From: Arthrobacter sp. SPG23
GTDB taxonomy: Bacteria; Actinomycetota; Actinomycetes; Actinomycetales; Micrococcaceae
Direction: 5' to 3'
NCBI RefSeq assembly: GCF_000876655.1
Contig: NZ_JYCN01000021.1
Location: 124,055-188,054 of the forward strand
DNA: 64,000 nt
Position 1 is the stretch's first letter. Each line of letters begins with the position of its first letter. The translations under genes were made by a program, and so were the position numbers. A model generated the notes under the pieces. It was not told where the DNA came from, searched no databases, and worked only from the letters and a program-made list of their open reading frames with translations. Positions 6,198-16,765 of this stretch are shown one piece after another.

Positions 6198-8867
6198 ATG
6201 AAGCGGACCCCAGTTCAACCCAAGCGTCGCTTACTGAGAAACGCTGGGCCGCTGGTACTGGCGTTGGCACTGATGGCCGGACCGCTGGCAGGCACGTCGG
6301 GTGCAACGGAGCCTCTGCCTTCGCCGGCCCCTACGGGGACCACACCCACGGGGACCACACCCACGGGCACCGCAACCGCAGCACCCGAAACCACAGCACC
6401 AAGCGCGTCCCAACCGGCCACGCCGGCCACATCGCCGTCGCCCGTCCAGACCACCACCCAGCCGGCCGAGCCGGTGCCCCCAACAACAGGCTCGGCGCCT
6501 GTCGTTCCCTTGGACCCCACCTCCGATGCTGGTCGGGCCGCGATGGCAAAAGCCGCCGGCCGGGGCGGCGCCGAAATGGGCCAGCGCTCGGCGCGCGTCA
6601 CCGGAGCCACAAAACAGGACGGCGGCCAACTGTTCACAACACAGTCCCTGGAAACGCAGGGAACGTGGATGCCGACATTCGGGGTGCAGGGCCTGGACGT
6701 CAGCGGCCACCAGACATCCGTCGACTGGCTGCAGCAGTGGAATATGGGCGCACGGTTCGCCTACGTCAAAGCCAGCGAAGGCAACTACTACACGAACGAG
6801 TTGTTCGGCTCGCAGTATCAAGGTTCACGCAGCGTCGGAATGATCCGGGGCGCCTACCATTTCGCCATCCCGAACTGGTCCTCGGGAGCGGACCAGGCGC
6901 GTTATTTCGTCCAGAACGGAGGCGGCTGGACGGCGGACGGTTACACGCTGCCGCCCGTGCTGGATTTCGAGTTCAACCCCTATGAAGGCCGGACTATCGA
7001 CGGGTTCTACTTCGGGAATACCTGCTACGGAATGTCTCCGTCCCAGTTGACAGCCTGGGTCCGCGATTTCGGCAACACCATGCAGGCGCTCACCGGACGC
7101 CTGCCGGTCATTTATACCAACACCATGTGGTGGAAACAGTGCACCGGCGACGCCGCGGGATTCGGGAACTATCCCCTGTGGGTGGCAGCCTACCCGAGCT
7201 CTGCAACCAATGACGCCGGCGCCATACCGTCCAGCTGGGGCACCTACAGCATGTGGCAGTACAGCAGCACGGGTCCCTTCGCAGGTGACTCCAACGTGTG
7301 GAACGGCACGTACCAAATGCTGCAGCGCTTCGCGACCTACTCCGACGGCTTTGGCTCCACATTCGTCAAGGGCCCCACCAGCAGCACAATCTTCCTGGTT
7401 AGCGGCAAGACCAAATACCCTGTGCCGGACTGGGCTACGTATCAGCTGTACATGAACGTAAGTTCCCTGGACCAAGTCAGCCAGCAATACGTGGACTCGC
7501 TGACGACGGGGAACCCCGTCGGCCGCTTCGCGCGCGGCTCCGACGGCTCCATCTACCTCATCGACGGCGGCCGAAAGTACCACGTGCCGAGCTGCACAGT
7601 CATGTACGACTTCGGCGGCGGCAGCTGCACCGGCTGGATCCCGCTGGCGGACAGCCAGCTTGCAGCGTATTCGGATAGCGGAATGCTGGCCAACGCTACT
7701 GCCTCCCCCTCCGGAAAGCTGTTCTACGTGTCCGCTATGACGAAGCGGGAGTTCTTTGACGTTGCCTCACTCAGCCGTGCCGGCCTCTCCTCGGCGGTCG
7801 TGAACCTGAGCGAGGCAGTAACAGCCTCCCTGCCCTATGCCAGCGCCGCCCCGATCGTGCGTCCGGACGTCATCGTTGTGGACCGAATCAGCCGCCAGCC
7901 CTACATGAATACCGCCGGGAAGCTTCTGCCCGTGCCCACCTCTATTTACTCCGAGAATGTCTGGGCCAATGGAATCAATGCGGCGGCCTTGGATCCACAG
8001 TCCATCGCCAAGCTCACCCAGGGCCCTGCCTTCACCGGTTTTGCGTCGAATGAAGCTGGCACCACACGGTACGTGATCGGTTCGAGCTACAAATTCCTGA
8101 TGACCGACGCATCTCAGTGGCCCGATACGACAGTCAAGTTTTCAGATGCCCTGCTGGGTGCAATTGGTACCGGGCCCACGATTTCCAATCCGACCTACCT
8201 GAAGTCGTCATCGTCCCCGGTTGTCTACCGGCGGGACAAGTCGGTTGCGCGGGAAGTCCCTGACATCTCCACGCTCACGCAGCTGGGCCTCGGCAAGATT
8301 CCCGCCATCTATTCCTTGACCCCAACCACCGTTCGTTCGCTGCCGAAAGGCCCGGCGATACTGCCCCTGGCCAAACTCACGGTCGGGGACACGAGTCCGG
8401 TGGTCTATCTGATCGACGGCCCCGACAAGATGCTGCAGCTGGAGGATTTCAGGATCACCAACAGCCTGGGCATCGGGGGCTACTCCCGCGTGCCGCAGTC
8501 AGCGCTGGCGCCTTACTCCTCCACAGCAACAGTTCAGCCCGTTGTGCGGTGCGCTTTGAACACCTATCTCGGATACGGCGGCGGCATCTGGAAGCTCCCG
8601 GCCACGACGGCAACCGCCCAGCTCCCCGCACGGACCCTTGAACCGTCCACCTGCACCGCTCTTCCCGCGGCGAGGGGAAACCTGGACACCACAGTCTTCG
8701 TCAAGGCCCTCGACTCGCCCACGGTCTACCTGATGGTCGACGGGACCAAGCGTCCGGTGAGCACCTGGACCCGCCTGGTGGAGCTGAACAACGGCAGCAG
8801 TTCGCCCGTGATTGCCGAATACAGCCGCAGCGCACTTGATCCGGTGCCCACGGGAAACCCGGCATAA
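6198..8867 (+). CDS. Secreted GH25 muramidase with long repeat-bearing C-terminus
   Basis: Predicted secreted peptidoglycan hydrolase of 889 residues. Start ATG 6198 follows CCGGAG. A signal peptide (basic MKRTPVQPKRRLLRN, then a hydrophobic core ending near TSGA, residue 36) is followed by a Thr/Pro-rich linker (about 37-110). The GH25 lysozyme domain spans about 162-375: LDVSGHQTSVDW, the catalytic acidic pair in LDFEF (D256, E258), WVAAYP and MWQYS. The remaining 500 residues carry about nine degenerate repeats of the type VYLIDGG-x-KYxVP followed by a short helix, resembling a beta-propeller or wall-binding array. It has no start-codon overlap with neighbours and borders the rhamnose genes, so it may bind or remodel the decorated wall. 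Substrate specificity of the repeats is unknown. Confidence 0.9.
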   Translation: MKRTPVQPKRRLLRNAGPLVLALALMAGPLAGTSGATEPLPSPAPTGTTPTGTTPTGTATAAPETTAPSASQPATPATSPSPVQTTTQPAEPVPPTTGSAPVVPLDPTSDAGRAAMAKAAGRGGAEMGQRSARVTGATKQDGGQLFTTQSLETQGTWMPTFGVQGLDVSGHQTSVDWLQQWNMGARFAYVKASEGNYYTNELFGSQYQGSRSVGMIRGAYHFAIPNWSSGADQARYFVQNGGGWTADGYTLPPVLDFEFNPYEGRTIDGFYFGNTCYGMSPSQLTAWVRDFGNTMQALTGRLPVIYTNTMWWKQCTGDAAGFGNYPLWVAAYPSSATNDAGAIPSSWGTYSMWQYSSTGPFAGDSNVWNGTYQMLQRFATYSDGFGSTFVKGPTSSTIFLVSGKTKYPVPDWATYQLYMNVSSLDQVSQQYVDSLTTGNPVGRFARGSDGSIYLIDGGRKYHVPSCTVMYDFGGGSCTGWIPLADSQLAAYSDSGMLANATASPSGKLFYVSAMTKREFFDVASLSRAGLSSAVVNLSEAVTASLPYASAAPIVRPDVIVVDRISRQPYMNTAGKLLPVPTSIYSENVWANGINAAALDPQSIAKLTQGPAFTGFASNEAGTTRYVIGSSYKFLMTDASQWPDTTVKFSDALLGAIGTGPTISNPTYLKSSSSPVVYRRDKSVAREVPDISTLTQLGLGKIPAIYSLTPTTVRSLPKGPAILPLAKLTVGDTSPVVYLIDGPDKMLQLEDFRITNSLGIGGYSRVPQSALAPYSSTATVQPVVRCALNTYLGYGGGIWKLPATTATAQLPARTLEPSTCTALPAARGNLDTTVFVKALDSPTVYLMVDGTKRPVSTWTRLVELNNGSSSPVIAEYSRSALDPVPTGNPA

Positions 8868-8893
8868 CACCAACCGAAATAGCCATTAAATTC

Positions 8894-8934
8894 AAAAGGC
8901 GGGTGTCCGGGAAATTCCCGGCCACCCGCCTTTT
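8894..8934. terminator. Bidirectional terminator between GH25 gene and rmlA
   Basis: AAAAGGCGGGTG...CACCCGCCTTTT with an inner CCGGGAAATTCCCGG stem forms a near-perfect hairpin with A/T tails on both sides. It lies between the convergent ends of the muramidase gene and rmlA. Confidence 0.85.
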
Positions 8935-8943
8935 GTGGCTTGA

Positions 8944-9816
8944 TCAGCCTGCGCTTTGATCCAGCAATTCAAGCAGGTACTTCCCGTAACCGCTCTTCAC
9001 GAGCGGTTCCGCCCGCTCCTGCAGCTCGGCGTCGCTGAGGAAGCCCAGCCGCCACGAGATTTCCTCCGGGCAGCCGATGGACAGGCCCTGACGCTTCTGC
9101 ACAGTGTGGATGAATTCGGACGCTTCGTTCAGCGAATCGAAGGTTCCGGTGTCCAGCCATGCGGTTCCGCGCGGCAGGATCTCCACCTGAAGCTTGCCCC
9201 GTTCCAGGTACACCCGGTTCACGTCGGTGATTTCCAGCTCTCCGCGGGGGGAGGGCTTCAGGTCCTTGGCGATCTGCACAACATCATTGTCGTAGAAGTA
9301 CAGTCCAGGAACTGCGTAGTGGCTCTTGGGCTTGGCCGGCTTCTCCTCGAGCGAAATGGCCTTGCCTTCAGCATCGAATTCCACCACGCCGTAGGCGGAC
9401 GGATCGGCAACCCAGTAACCGAACACCGCACCGCCGTCGATGTCCGAGAAGCGGCGCAGCTGAGTGCCCATGCCCCGGCCGTAGAAGATGTTGTCACCCA
9501 GCACCAGGGCAACCGGCCCTTCGCCGATGTGCTCGGCGCCCAAAATGAATGCCTGCGCCAGTCCATCCGGCGAGGGCTGCTGCGCGTACGTAATATTCAC
9601 GCCGAACTGCGACCCGTCGCCCAGCAAGCGCTGGAACTGGTCGGCATCGTGCGGGGTGGTGATGATGAGGATGTCGCGGATGCCGGCGAGGATGAGCGTG
9701 GACAGCGGATAGTAGATCATCGGCTTGTCATAGACCGGCACCAGTTGCTTGCTGATGCCCAGGGTAATGGGATGGAGTCTGGAGCCGGTACCGCCGGCAA
9801 GGATAATTCCGCGCAT
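8944..9816 (-). CDS. rmlA: Glucose-1-phosphate thymidylyltransferase
   Basis: First step of dTDP-L-rhamnose synthesis: glucose-1-phosphate + dTTP to dTDP-glucose. It has 290 residues, the usual RmlA length. The nucleotidyltransferase signature [11 protein letters not shown] is directly after the start, followed by [19 protein letters not shown] and the metal/sugar region [11 protein letters not shown] 9816 is chosen because the family begins MRGIILAGG and GAGGGAAAG lies 9 bases upstream. It is divergent from rmlB with only 57 bases between, so both promoters sit in that gap. Confidence 0.97.
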   Translation of the reverse strand: MRGIILAGGTGSRLHPITLGISKQLVPVYDKPMIYYPLSTLILAGIRDILIITTPHDADQFQRLLGDGSQFGVNITYAQQPSPDGLAQAFILGAEHIGEGPVALVLGDNIFYGRGMGTQLRRFSDIDGGAVFGYWVADPSAYGVVEFDAEGKAISLEEKPAKPKSHYAVPGLYFYDNDVVQIAKDLKPSPRGELEITDVNRVYLERGKLQVEILPRGTAWLDTGTFDSLNEASEFIHTVQKRQGLSIGCPEEISWRLGFLSDAELQERAEPLVKSGYGKYLLELLDQSAG

Positions 9817-9837
9817 GCAACCTATCTTTCCCTCTGA

Positions 9838-10872
<1,035 letters not shown>

Positions 10873-10874
10873 GC

Positions 10875-12287
10875 ATGGAGTTTCAAAAGAAGCTCGCAGG
10901 CGCGGAAACGCCGATTCCCGGCGTCGTGGTCTACGACCTTCCGGTCTACGGCGACAACCGCGGCTGGTTCAAGGAAAACTGGCAGCGGGAAAAAATGATC
11001 GCTGCCGGGCTGCCCGACTTTGGCCCCGTCCAGAACAACATCTCCTTCAACGACAAAACCGGAACCACCCGGGGCATCCACGCTGAGCCATGGGACAAGT
11101 TCGTCTCCGTGGCCACCGGCCGGATCTTTGGCGCCTGGGTGGACCTCCGCGAAGGGCCGACCTTCGGGGCGGTCTTCACCGCGGAGCTCGATGCCAGTAA
11201 GGCCATCTTCATCCCCCGCGGCGTCGCGAACTCCTACCAGACCCTGGAAGACAACACCTCCTACGTTTACCTGGTCAACGACCACTGGTCGCCGGAGGCC
11301 GAATACACCTTCCTGAACCTGGCCGATGAGACCGCGAACATCCCCTGGCCCATCCCCCTCAGCGAAGCGGAAGTCTCCGACAAGGACCTGGGCCATCCGC
11401 GCCTGGCCGACGTCAAACCCATGGGCCCCCGCAAAACCCTCGTTCTGGGCGCGGACGGGCAACTGGGCCGCGCCCTGCGCAAGGCGTACGACGGCGACGC
11501 CTCCATCGAGTTCGCCGGCCGGCAGGACTTCGACCTCCTGGACCCGGAATCCTACACGGCACGGCACTGGGGCAACTACAGCACCATCATCAACGCCGCC
11601 GCCTACACCGCGGTGGACACCGCCGAAACAGGAACCGGACGCGAGGCCGCGTGGGCCATCAACGCCACCGCCGTCGGCCGGCTGGCCCGCATCGCAGCGG
11701 AACACTCCCTGACGCTGGTGCACGTCTCCAGCGACTACGTCTTCGACGGGACCCGCACCGAACACACCGAGGACGAACCGTTCACTCCCCTGGGCGTCTA
11801 CGGCCAAAGCAAAGCCGCCGGCGACGCCATCGTCAGCACAGTCCCCCGGCACTACATCGTCCGGACCAGCTGGGTCATCGGAGAAGGTAACAACTTCGTC
11901 CGCACCATGGCGGCCCTGGCCGGCCGCGGCGTCCAGCCCGCCGTCGTCGACGACCAAATCGGCCGCCTGACCTTCGCCACGGACATCGCCGACGGCATCC
12001 ACCACCTGCTCCAGACCAAGGCCCCGTTTGGAACCTACAACCTGAGCAACGACGGCTCCCCGCAGTCCTGGGCCGAAATCGCCGCCGACGTCTACGAACT
12101 CAGCGGCGCCGAACGGTCCGTCGTTACCGGGGTCAGCACCGCCGAGTACTTCAAGGACAAGGCAGCCGCGCCGCGGCCGCTAAACAGCGTCCTGGACCTC
12201 GGAAAAATCAAGGCCACAGGATTCCGCCCACGGAACTCCAAAACAGCCCTCACCGAATACCTCAGCACAAGCCAGGCAACCGTTTAG
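10875..12287 (+). CDS. rmlCD: Bifunctional dTDP-4-dehydrorhamnose 3,5-epimerase / reductase
   Basis: A 470-residue fusion carrying the last two steps of dTDP-rhamnose synthesis. Residues 1 to about 180 are an RmlC cupin: HAEPWDKFVSVATG with the catalytic His (H69), FIPRGVANSY, and SYVYLVNDHW with the family Tyr. After a short linker (KPMGPRK), residues 188-470 are an RmlD reductase: LGADGQLGRAL, INAAAYTAVDTAE, VSSDYVFDGT and YGQSK. The start ATG 10875 has AAGGAG 13 bases upstream inside the rmlB end. The fusion is in frame and long on both sides, so both activities are likely intact. A terminator hairpin follows. Confidence 0.95.
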   Translation: MEFQKKLAGAETPIPGVVVYDLPVYGDNRGWFKENWQREKMIAAGLPDFGPVQNNISFNDKTGTTRGIHAEPWDKFVSVATGRIFGAWVDLREGPTFGAVFTAELDASKAIFIPRGVANSYQTLEDNTSYVYLVNDHWSPEAEYTFLNLADETANIPWPIPLSEAEVSDKDLGHPRLADVKPMGPRKTLVLGADGQLGRALRKAYDGDASIEFAGRQDFDLLDPESYTARHWGNYSTIINAAAYTAVDTAETGTGREAAWAINATAVGRLARIAAEHSLTLVHVSSDYVFDGTRTEHTEDEPFTPLGVYGQSKAAGDAIVSTVPRHYIVRTSWVIGEGNNFVRTMAALAGRGVQPAVVDDQIGRLTFATDIADGIHHLLQTKAPFGTYNLSNDGSPQSWAEIAADVYELSGAERSVVTGVSTAEYFKDKAAAPRPLNSVLDLGKIKATGFRPRNSKTALTEYLSTSQATV

Positions 12288-12304
12288 CACCGCAGTAAAA
12301 GGCG

Positions 12305-12340
12305 AAGCCGGGCGCCGTCCGAAAGGACAGCGCCCGGCTT
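12305..12340. terminator. Terminator after rmlCD
   Basis: AAGCCGGGCGC (12305-12315) pairs perfectly with GCGCCCGGCTT (12330-12340), with an inner GTCC/GGAC extension of the stem. It lies between the convergent ends of rmlCD and the YfhO-like gene. Confidence 0.8.
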
Positions 12341-12345
12341 TGGCG

Positions 12346-14598
12346 TTAACTGGCCAAGCTGGCCTTTTCTGTCGAACCGCGGCGCCTGCGGGATGCAACA
12401 AGGTCACAAGCCGTCCACAGGACCATGCCGCCCACACCAACGCACCACAGGGCTACCCCTGCGGCCCAGCCCGGCGGCGTAAAGGAAACTGAAACCGTAG
12501 AGCCGGCCGCGTGCTCCGGAACATCCAGGGCCAACAGGAATCCGTCGACGGGGGAAGTGATGTCCGCGCCGCTGGCGTGATACCCGGGCCACGGCAACCG
12601 GCCCAGGGCTGCGCGGCCGCCGCCGGAGGCAACCTGATCGACGCGAAGCGTGACTTCAGTGGCCGTGCGTCCGGTCTCGGTGAGCTTGGTGCCTGGCGAG
12701 GTCCAAACGAGCCCGCCGGACGAGCCCGTTGGAACATCGCGGCTCCAGAGCGCTATTTCGCCGTCGTCGCTCACTTCGCGCCACCCTGCGGGCACGGATC
12801 GGACGGGCACGGGGTCCTGCCTTCCGACATAATTGTTAGAAGCTGTGGGCCGCTGATTTCCGGCAAAGGACTTCTTCAGGATTTGAATGTTGTCGATACC
12901 AAGTTCATCGGCCAGCAGCATGCCGGTTTCCCCCCGCCGCTCGAACAGGCGGTCCAGCAGTTCAACGCATGTCCCGCCCAGGTATCGCAGGCACAGAGCC
13001 TTGTTGTACTCCGTGTGCCCGATCAGCTGGTATCTGTTCAGGACCGAAGCGGGGCTGAGGTACCAGGTGTTGGCCATCAGGGTCCTGGACCAGGTCGACT
13101 CGTCCTGCGGGTAGTCGAGCGGGTCCCCGACCACCAGGACCTCCCCCTGGACATCTGCGAGGACACGCTTGGGAACGGCAGTATCCGCCGGCACGACGGA
13201 ATCAGACAGCGGGCTCACGGCGGTTGTCCGATATTGCAGCAGGGTGGTCCCCAACGTCACGCCAAGACATACTACGGCGACGGAGGAAGCCATGGACATT
13301 TTGTCCAGCGGGAGTTTATTGCCACGCATCCGCCACCACAGCACGCAGATGGCGGCTATCGCGAGGACGCCGGCCAAAAAGACCGCGAGGTAGCGGTCGG
13401 GGTATTGGGCCCAGCCACCGTAGACACCGAACGCAATGGCGCCCGTGGCACCCAGCAGGGACAGCTTCGAGGGATGCTTGGCCAGAGCGTGGGAGAGCAA
13501 GACAACACAAAGAAGGATGCAAACCAGCGCCAGGTACGGCATAAAGCGGGCAGGATAGCGGAGGGGGCCCACGGTCGAAGGCAGCAGCACAAACATCAGG
13601 GAAAGGGCTGCGAAGAACAGGATGTCCCTGATCTTCGGTGCGTACGCCCGAATCCGGCGCCAGCTCAGGAACGCGACGAGCGGCAGGAACCAGGCTATGT
13701 ACAGTGCCGGCGCAGGAGCGGAGAAGCCGCCCCACCACCACGACGGCATCATTGGGTAGGCAGTGGCGATGGTTGAGCTCAGGAGACCACTGAGGTCAAC
13801 TCCCATGAAGTCGTCGTTGGCGATGGCAGTGGAGCTTCGCGTTGTCACTGCCGCGGTCAGGACGCCGGGCAGGTAAACCACGACGGCGACCAGGACCAAG
13901 CCGAACCCAACCGCCGCAGTGCGCCACGCTGTCCCCCATCGGCGCTTCAGCAGGGCGTCCACGCCAACGGCCAGCAAAACGAAGCCCACCGCCACGGTTC
14001 CGGCCACGTACCCAATGGTGACCACGAGATATCCCGCCAGGAACGCCCAGAGTGGATTCCGCCGCCCCTCACTGGCCATCTTCAGCAGCATCCAGAGATA
14101 GGGCACGATTGACCACGCGATTTGCCCCGTGACCCACGAAGGGGCATCGAAGAACATGGTGAAGCCGTTCAAAGGCGAGGCGACCCCTGCCACCAAGGCC
14201 AAGGCGGGCGGAACCTTGAACGATCTGCTCAACAGATAGCAGCCCACGCCGCCGATGACCAGGAAAGCAATTTTGAGGCTGGTGGTTACTACAACGGCAT
14301 CGGGGGCGAGGTAGACAATCACCCCGATGAGCATGACGAGCGGGTTCCAGGTTCCCCACTGCCCTTCGGCTGCATAGTTCCCGCTCGACCATACTTGGGG
14401 ATTGAGGATCGGCACCGTGCCGGACAACAGCGATTCACCCAGGTGGTACCAGACTCCGTAGGCGCCGTTTTCGGTGTCATCCCAAAAGTAGAACCGCGGC
14501 GTCCAGATCAGCGGAATCAAGCTGAGGATTAGCACGCTGACTGCGGTGATGAGGACCCAAAGTAGCGGGCGCGCCGGCGCGTCTTCACTGTCTAGCAT
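12346..14598 (-). CDS. YfhO-like multi-pass membrane protein (putative GT-C glycosyltransferase), paralogue 1
   Basis: A 750-residue protein with about 12-13 membrane helices, then a C-terminal extracytoplasmic domain (about residues 470-700), and a final helix with a basic tail. The first loop FYFWDDTENGAYGVW carries the acidic pair expected of GT-C enzymes, and SGNYAAEGQWGTWNP matches the Gly/Pro-rich stretch of the YfhO family. In Bacillus and Listeria, YfhO-type proteins move a sugar from a polyprenyl carrier onto a wall polymer outside the membrane. It is clearly paralogous to the protein at 18894-21215, which has the same loop motifs, SWWWG, YIAWFLPL and the same domain order. RBS AAGGAA precedes the ATG. 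Donor and acceptor are unknown. Confidence 0.7.
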   Translation of the reverse strand: MLDSEDAPARPLLWVLITAVSVLILSLIPLIWTPRFYFWDDTENGAYGVWYHLGESLLSGTVPILNPQVWSSGNYAAEGQWGTWNPLVMLIGVIVYLAPDAVVVTTSLKIAFLVIGGVGCYLLSRSFKVPPALALVAGVASPLNGFTMFFDAPSWVTGQIAWSIVPYLWMLLKMASEGRRNPLWAFLAGYLVVTIGYVAGTVAVGFVLLAVGVDALLKRRWGTAWRTAAVGFGLVLVAVVVYLPGVLTAAVTTRSSTAIANDDFMGVDLSGLLSSTIATAYPMMPSWWWGGFSAPAPALYIAWFLPLVAFLSWRRIRAYAPKIRDILFFAALSLMFVLLPSTVGPLRYPARFMPYLALVCILLCVVLLSHALAKHPSKLSLLGATGAIAFGVYGGWAQYPDRYLAVFLAGVLAIAAICVLWWRMRGNKLPLDKMSMASSVAVVCLGVTLGTTLLQYRTTAVSPLSDSVVPADTAVPKRVLADVQGEVLVVGDPLDYPQDESTWSRTLMANTWYLSPASVLNRYQLIGHTEYNKALCLRYLGGTCVELLDRLFERRGETGMLLADELGIDNIQILKKSFAGNQRPTASNNYVGRQDPVPVRSVPAGWREVSDDGEIALWSRDVPTGSSGGLVWTSPGTKLTETGRTATEVTLRVDQVASGGGRAALGRLPWPGYHASGADITSPVDGFLLALDVPEHAAGSTVSVSFTPPGWAAGVALWCVGVGGMVLWTACDLVASRRRRGSTEKASLAS

Positions 14599-14675
14599 TA
14601 GTTCCTTGTCTTCATGTTCGAACCCGCATCACCGACTTCGATTGCCGGCATCAGAATCCGGCCAGGCGAACGTAC

Positions 14676-16604
14676 TCAGCCCGCTACCTTCCACAGCGTA
14701 ATCGTGGCCGGCTGCCCGCCGTTGTTGTAGGCGGCCTCCGATATTTTCGCTCCATTGACCTTCCCCTGCCAGCCGGTGGGGCAGCCCGTGTCCGTTAGTA
14801 CGTAGCGGATGTCCACTTTTTCCGCGGCAGGCTGGGCAAACGAGCCGTTTGCGCGCTGCACAAGGATCTCGCGAATGTCTTTTTCGTTCTTGGGCCAGGC
14901 GAGGCCGAGGTTGTAAAACGCGGTGGGCAGGCCAGTCAGTGCTTTCACCCGGAACGGGCTGATGCACGGATCGAACATCACCAGCTCGGACGCCTGCCCT
15001 TTGGCGTCCACCGTGACGCGCAAGTCTGAGCCGGGTTCGGTGAGCGGCGTTGCAGCTGACTTTATCGCAAGTGCCTGCGGGTCGTTGAAACTCGCTGTGC
15101 CGTAGTCATGGACATAGTCCGAAAATTTTGAGTAGTCCGAGAGGCTAACGGCAAAAGCCGCCACCACCGCCACGCAGGCTGTCGCCACCACAATCGCCGG
15201 TGTGCGGCCGAAGCCGGCAGCTGGCCGCGCAGCAGAATTCGAAAGGTCGGGCGATTCAGCCGCCCGGGTCTGCTGTTTCCGGCCCGCGCGCCACAGATGC
15301 CAGCTCCGGACTGCGACTTGGCAGAACACCGGAACAGCGGCCGCTGTGACCATGGTGAAGCTGTCGATCCAGAAGCGGTACGGTTCCTGGTTCGCACCCC
15401 ACAGGTCATTGCTGGCGACCACGGGCCAAGCGAAAGCGGCGCCGAGGGCGAACGCCAACCACGCTTTGTTTCCTTGCACCAGTCCCGCCCAGAAAATCAA
15501 TGCGAGCATGAGCAAAGGAACCAGCGCGCCCAAAATACCGGTCCAGAGCGGCACGCCCAGGGCGTTGGATGACAGCTCCCGGTATGTCAGGAAGTCATCC
15601 TTGTCGGCCAGCCCCAGCAGGGTTCCGAGGATCGTCGGCGAAGCAGCCAGCGCCAGCGCTACACAGGCGGCGATGACGGGAATCTTGTTTTTCAGCAGGA
15701 CCAGAATAAAGCCGGGCGCAGCGGCGAGAAGGCCCGCCATCAGGGTGACCAGAGGACCTGCCTTGGCAGCGATCGTTGTACCGCCCAGGAGCACTGCCAC
15801 CAGCAACAAAAGGCTCACGGAAGCGTGCCACTTCCGGCCGTACATCAACAGGCCGTAGGCGCCCGTTGCGTAGACAAGAAGGTACACGGCCGTTAGGAAC
15901 GAGTATGTCTGCACATTTGCCAGCGCACCGACGGCGGCAGCGGCAACAATCACGACGGCGGTCCGGGTCTTGGCGCCAGCCGGCGCCCTGCCGTCCAGGA
16001 GGGGAAACGTCACGCCTATGAGGATGCAGATGGCGGTGACAGCAATGGAAAGCGCGGCGGATTCTCCATTGAGAGTGAATAGCACCCCGAAAGCGCCCCA
16101 CAGAACACCGTGGTTGTCCAAAGAGTGGTGCCAGTTGCCGGTGGAAGCCACGGCGAACGTGCCGATAATGCTGGGCACAAAGCCGAGGACACCCAGGACC
16201 GGCAGGCCGGTCAGGCGGATCAGCAGCCAGCTTATGGCCGCCACCATGATGAACTGAAACGCGAGGCCCGCAACCTGCCACGTGCCAATGATGTCCGTGT
16301 TGAACAGACGCGCCAGCAGCCCCAGGAAAACATAGTAAAGCCGGGGATAGTGGTTGGTGCCGGTTTCGGTGAACGGTTCGACCGCGGCCATGTTGCCGTT
16401 TTTGACGTTCACCGCGATGGCCAGGTAAGAGTACTGATCGTAAGGGAAGTACTGGCGGAAGTTGTGCCAGCTGAATCCGTTACTGGTGGTCAGCGGACGG
16501 ACCTGGAGTACCCAGTACATCAGTCCGGACAAGGCCATGGCGGCGGCTGAGATCAAATGCTGCCAGCGGTTCCGAGAGTTGGTGGCAGCTGTCTGCTGTG
16601 TCAT
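14676..16604 (-). CDS. Large multi-pass membrane protein, probable GT-C-type glycosyltransferase
   Basis: A 642-residue protein starting MTQQTAATNSRN, with a first helix near residues 20-38 and then a long periplasmic loop (FPYDQYSYLAIAVNV ... NHYPRLYYVF). About ten further helices and a C-terminal soluble domain (about 460-642) follow. The acidic first loop and overall plan resemble GT-C superfamily transferases, but I do not recognise a specific family. It lies 77 bases upstream of YfhO paralogue 1 on the same strand and is divergent from the GT2 gene at 16766. An upstream in-frame extension to 16730 is rejected as it is Arg/Pro-rich and lacks the family look of a membrane protein start. 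Confidence 0.6.
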   Translation of the reverse strand: MTQQTAATNSRNRWQHLISAAAMALSGLMYWVLQVRPLTTSNGFSWHNFRQYFPYDQYSYLAIAVNVKNGNMAAVEPFTETGTNHYPRLYYVFLGLLARLFNTDIIGTWQVAGLAFQFIMVAAISWLLIRLTGLPVLGVLGFVPSIIGTFAVASTGNWHHSLDNHGVLWGAFGVLFTLNGESAALSIAVTAICILIGVTFPLLDGRAPAGAKTRTAVVIVAAAAVGALANVQTYSFLTAVYLLVYATGAYGLLMYGRKWHASVSLLLLVAVLLGGTTIAAKAGPLVTLMAGLLAAAPGFILVLLKNKIPVIAACVALALAASPTILGTLLGLADKDDFLTYRELSSNALGVPLWTGILGALVPLLMLALIFWAGLVQGNKAWLAFALGAAFAWPVVASNDLWGANQEPYRFWIDSFTMVTAAAVPVFCQVAVRSWHLWRAGRKQQTRAAESPDLSNSAARPAAGFGRTPAIVVATACVAVVAAFAVSLSDYSKFSDYVHDYGTASFNDPQALAIKSAATPLTEPGSDLRVTVDAKGQASELVMFDPCISPFRVKALTGLPTAFYNLGLAWPKNEKDIREILVQRANGSFAQPAAEKVDIRYVLTDTGCPTGWQGKVNGAKISEAAYNNGGQPATITLWKVAG

Positions 16605-16751
16605 TCCGCTGGATACCCCGACATTTTTCGTTGAATTTCTGGGCAGCTTCCCGGAGGCTGCTCGGTTACAAGTAAAGATTCTAAGGCCTGCGGCCGCCAG
16701 GGCCGGCCTCCGGGGCCGGCCACGCGTCACACTGCATTGTCGCCAAACCGG

Positions 16752-16757
16752 TAGACT
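16752..16757 (+). promoter_or_regulatory. Putative -10 box, leaderless GT2 transcript
   Basis: TAGACT lies 8 bases before ATG 16766, with no Shine-Dalgarno. The spacing is the same as at rmlB. GTG 16760 would be an alternative start but would fall before the predicted transcript start. Confidence 0.4.
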
Positions 16758-16765
16758 CTGTGCAC

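Noticed and set aside
16605-16730. N-terminal extension of the membrane protein at 14676-16604
   Set aside because: The extra 42 residues are Arg/Pro-rich and lie in a divergent promoter region.
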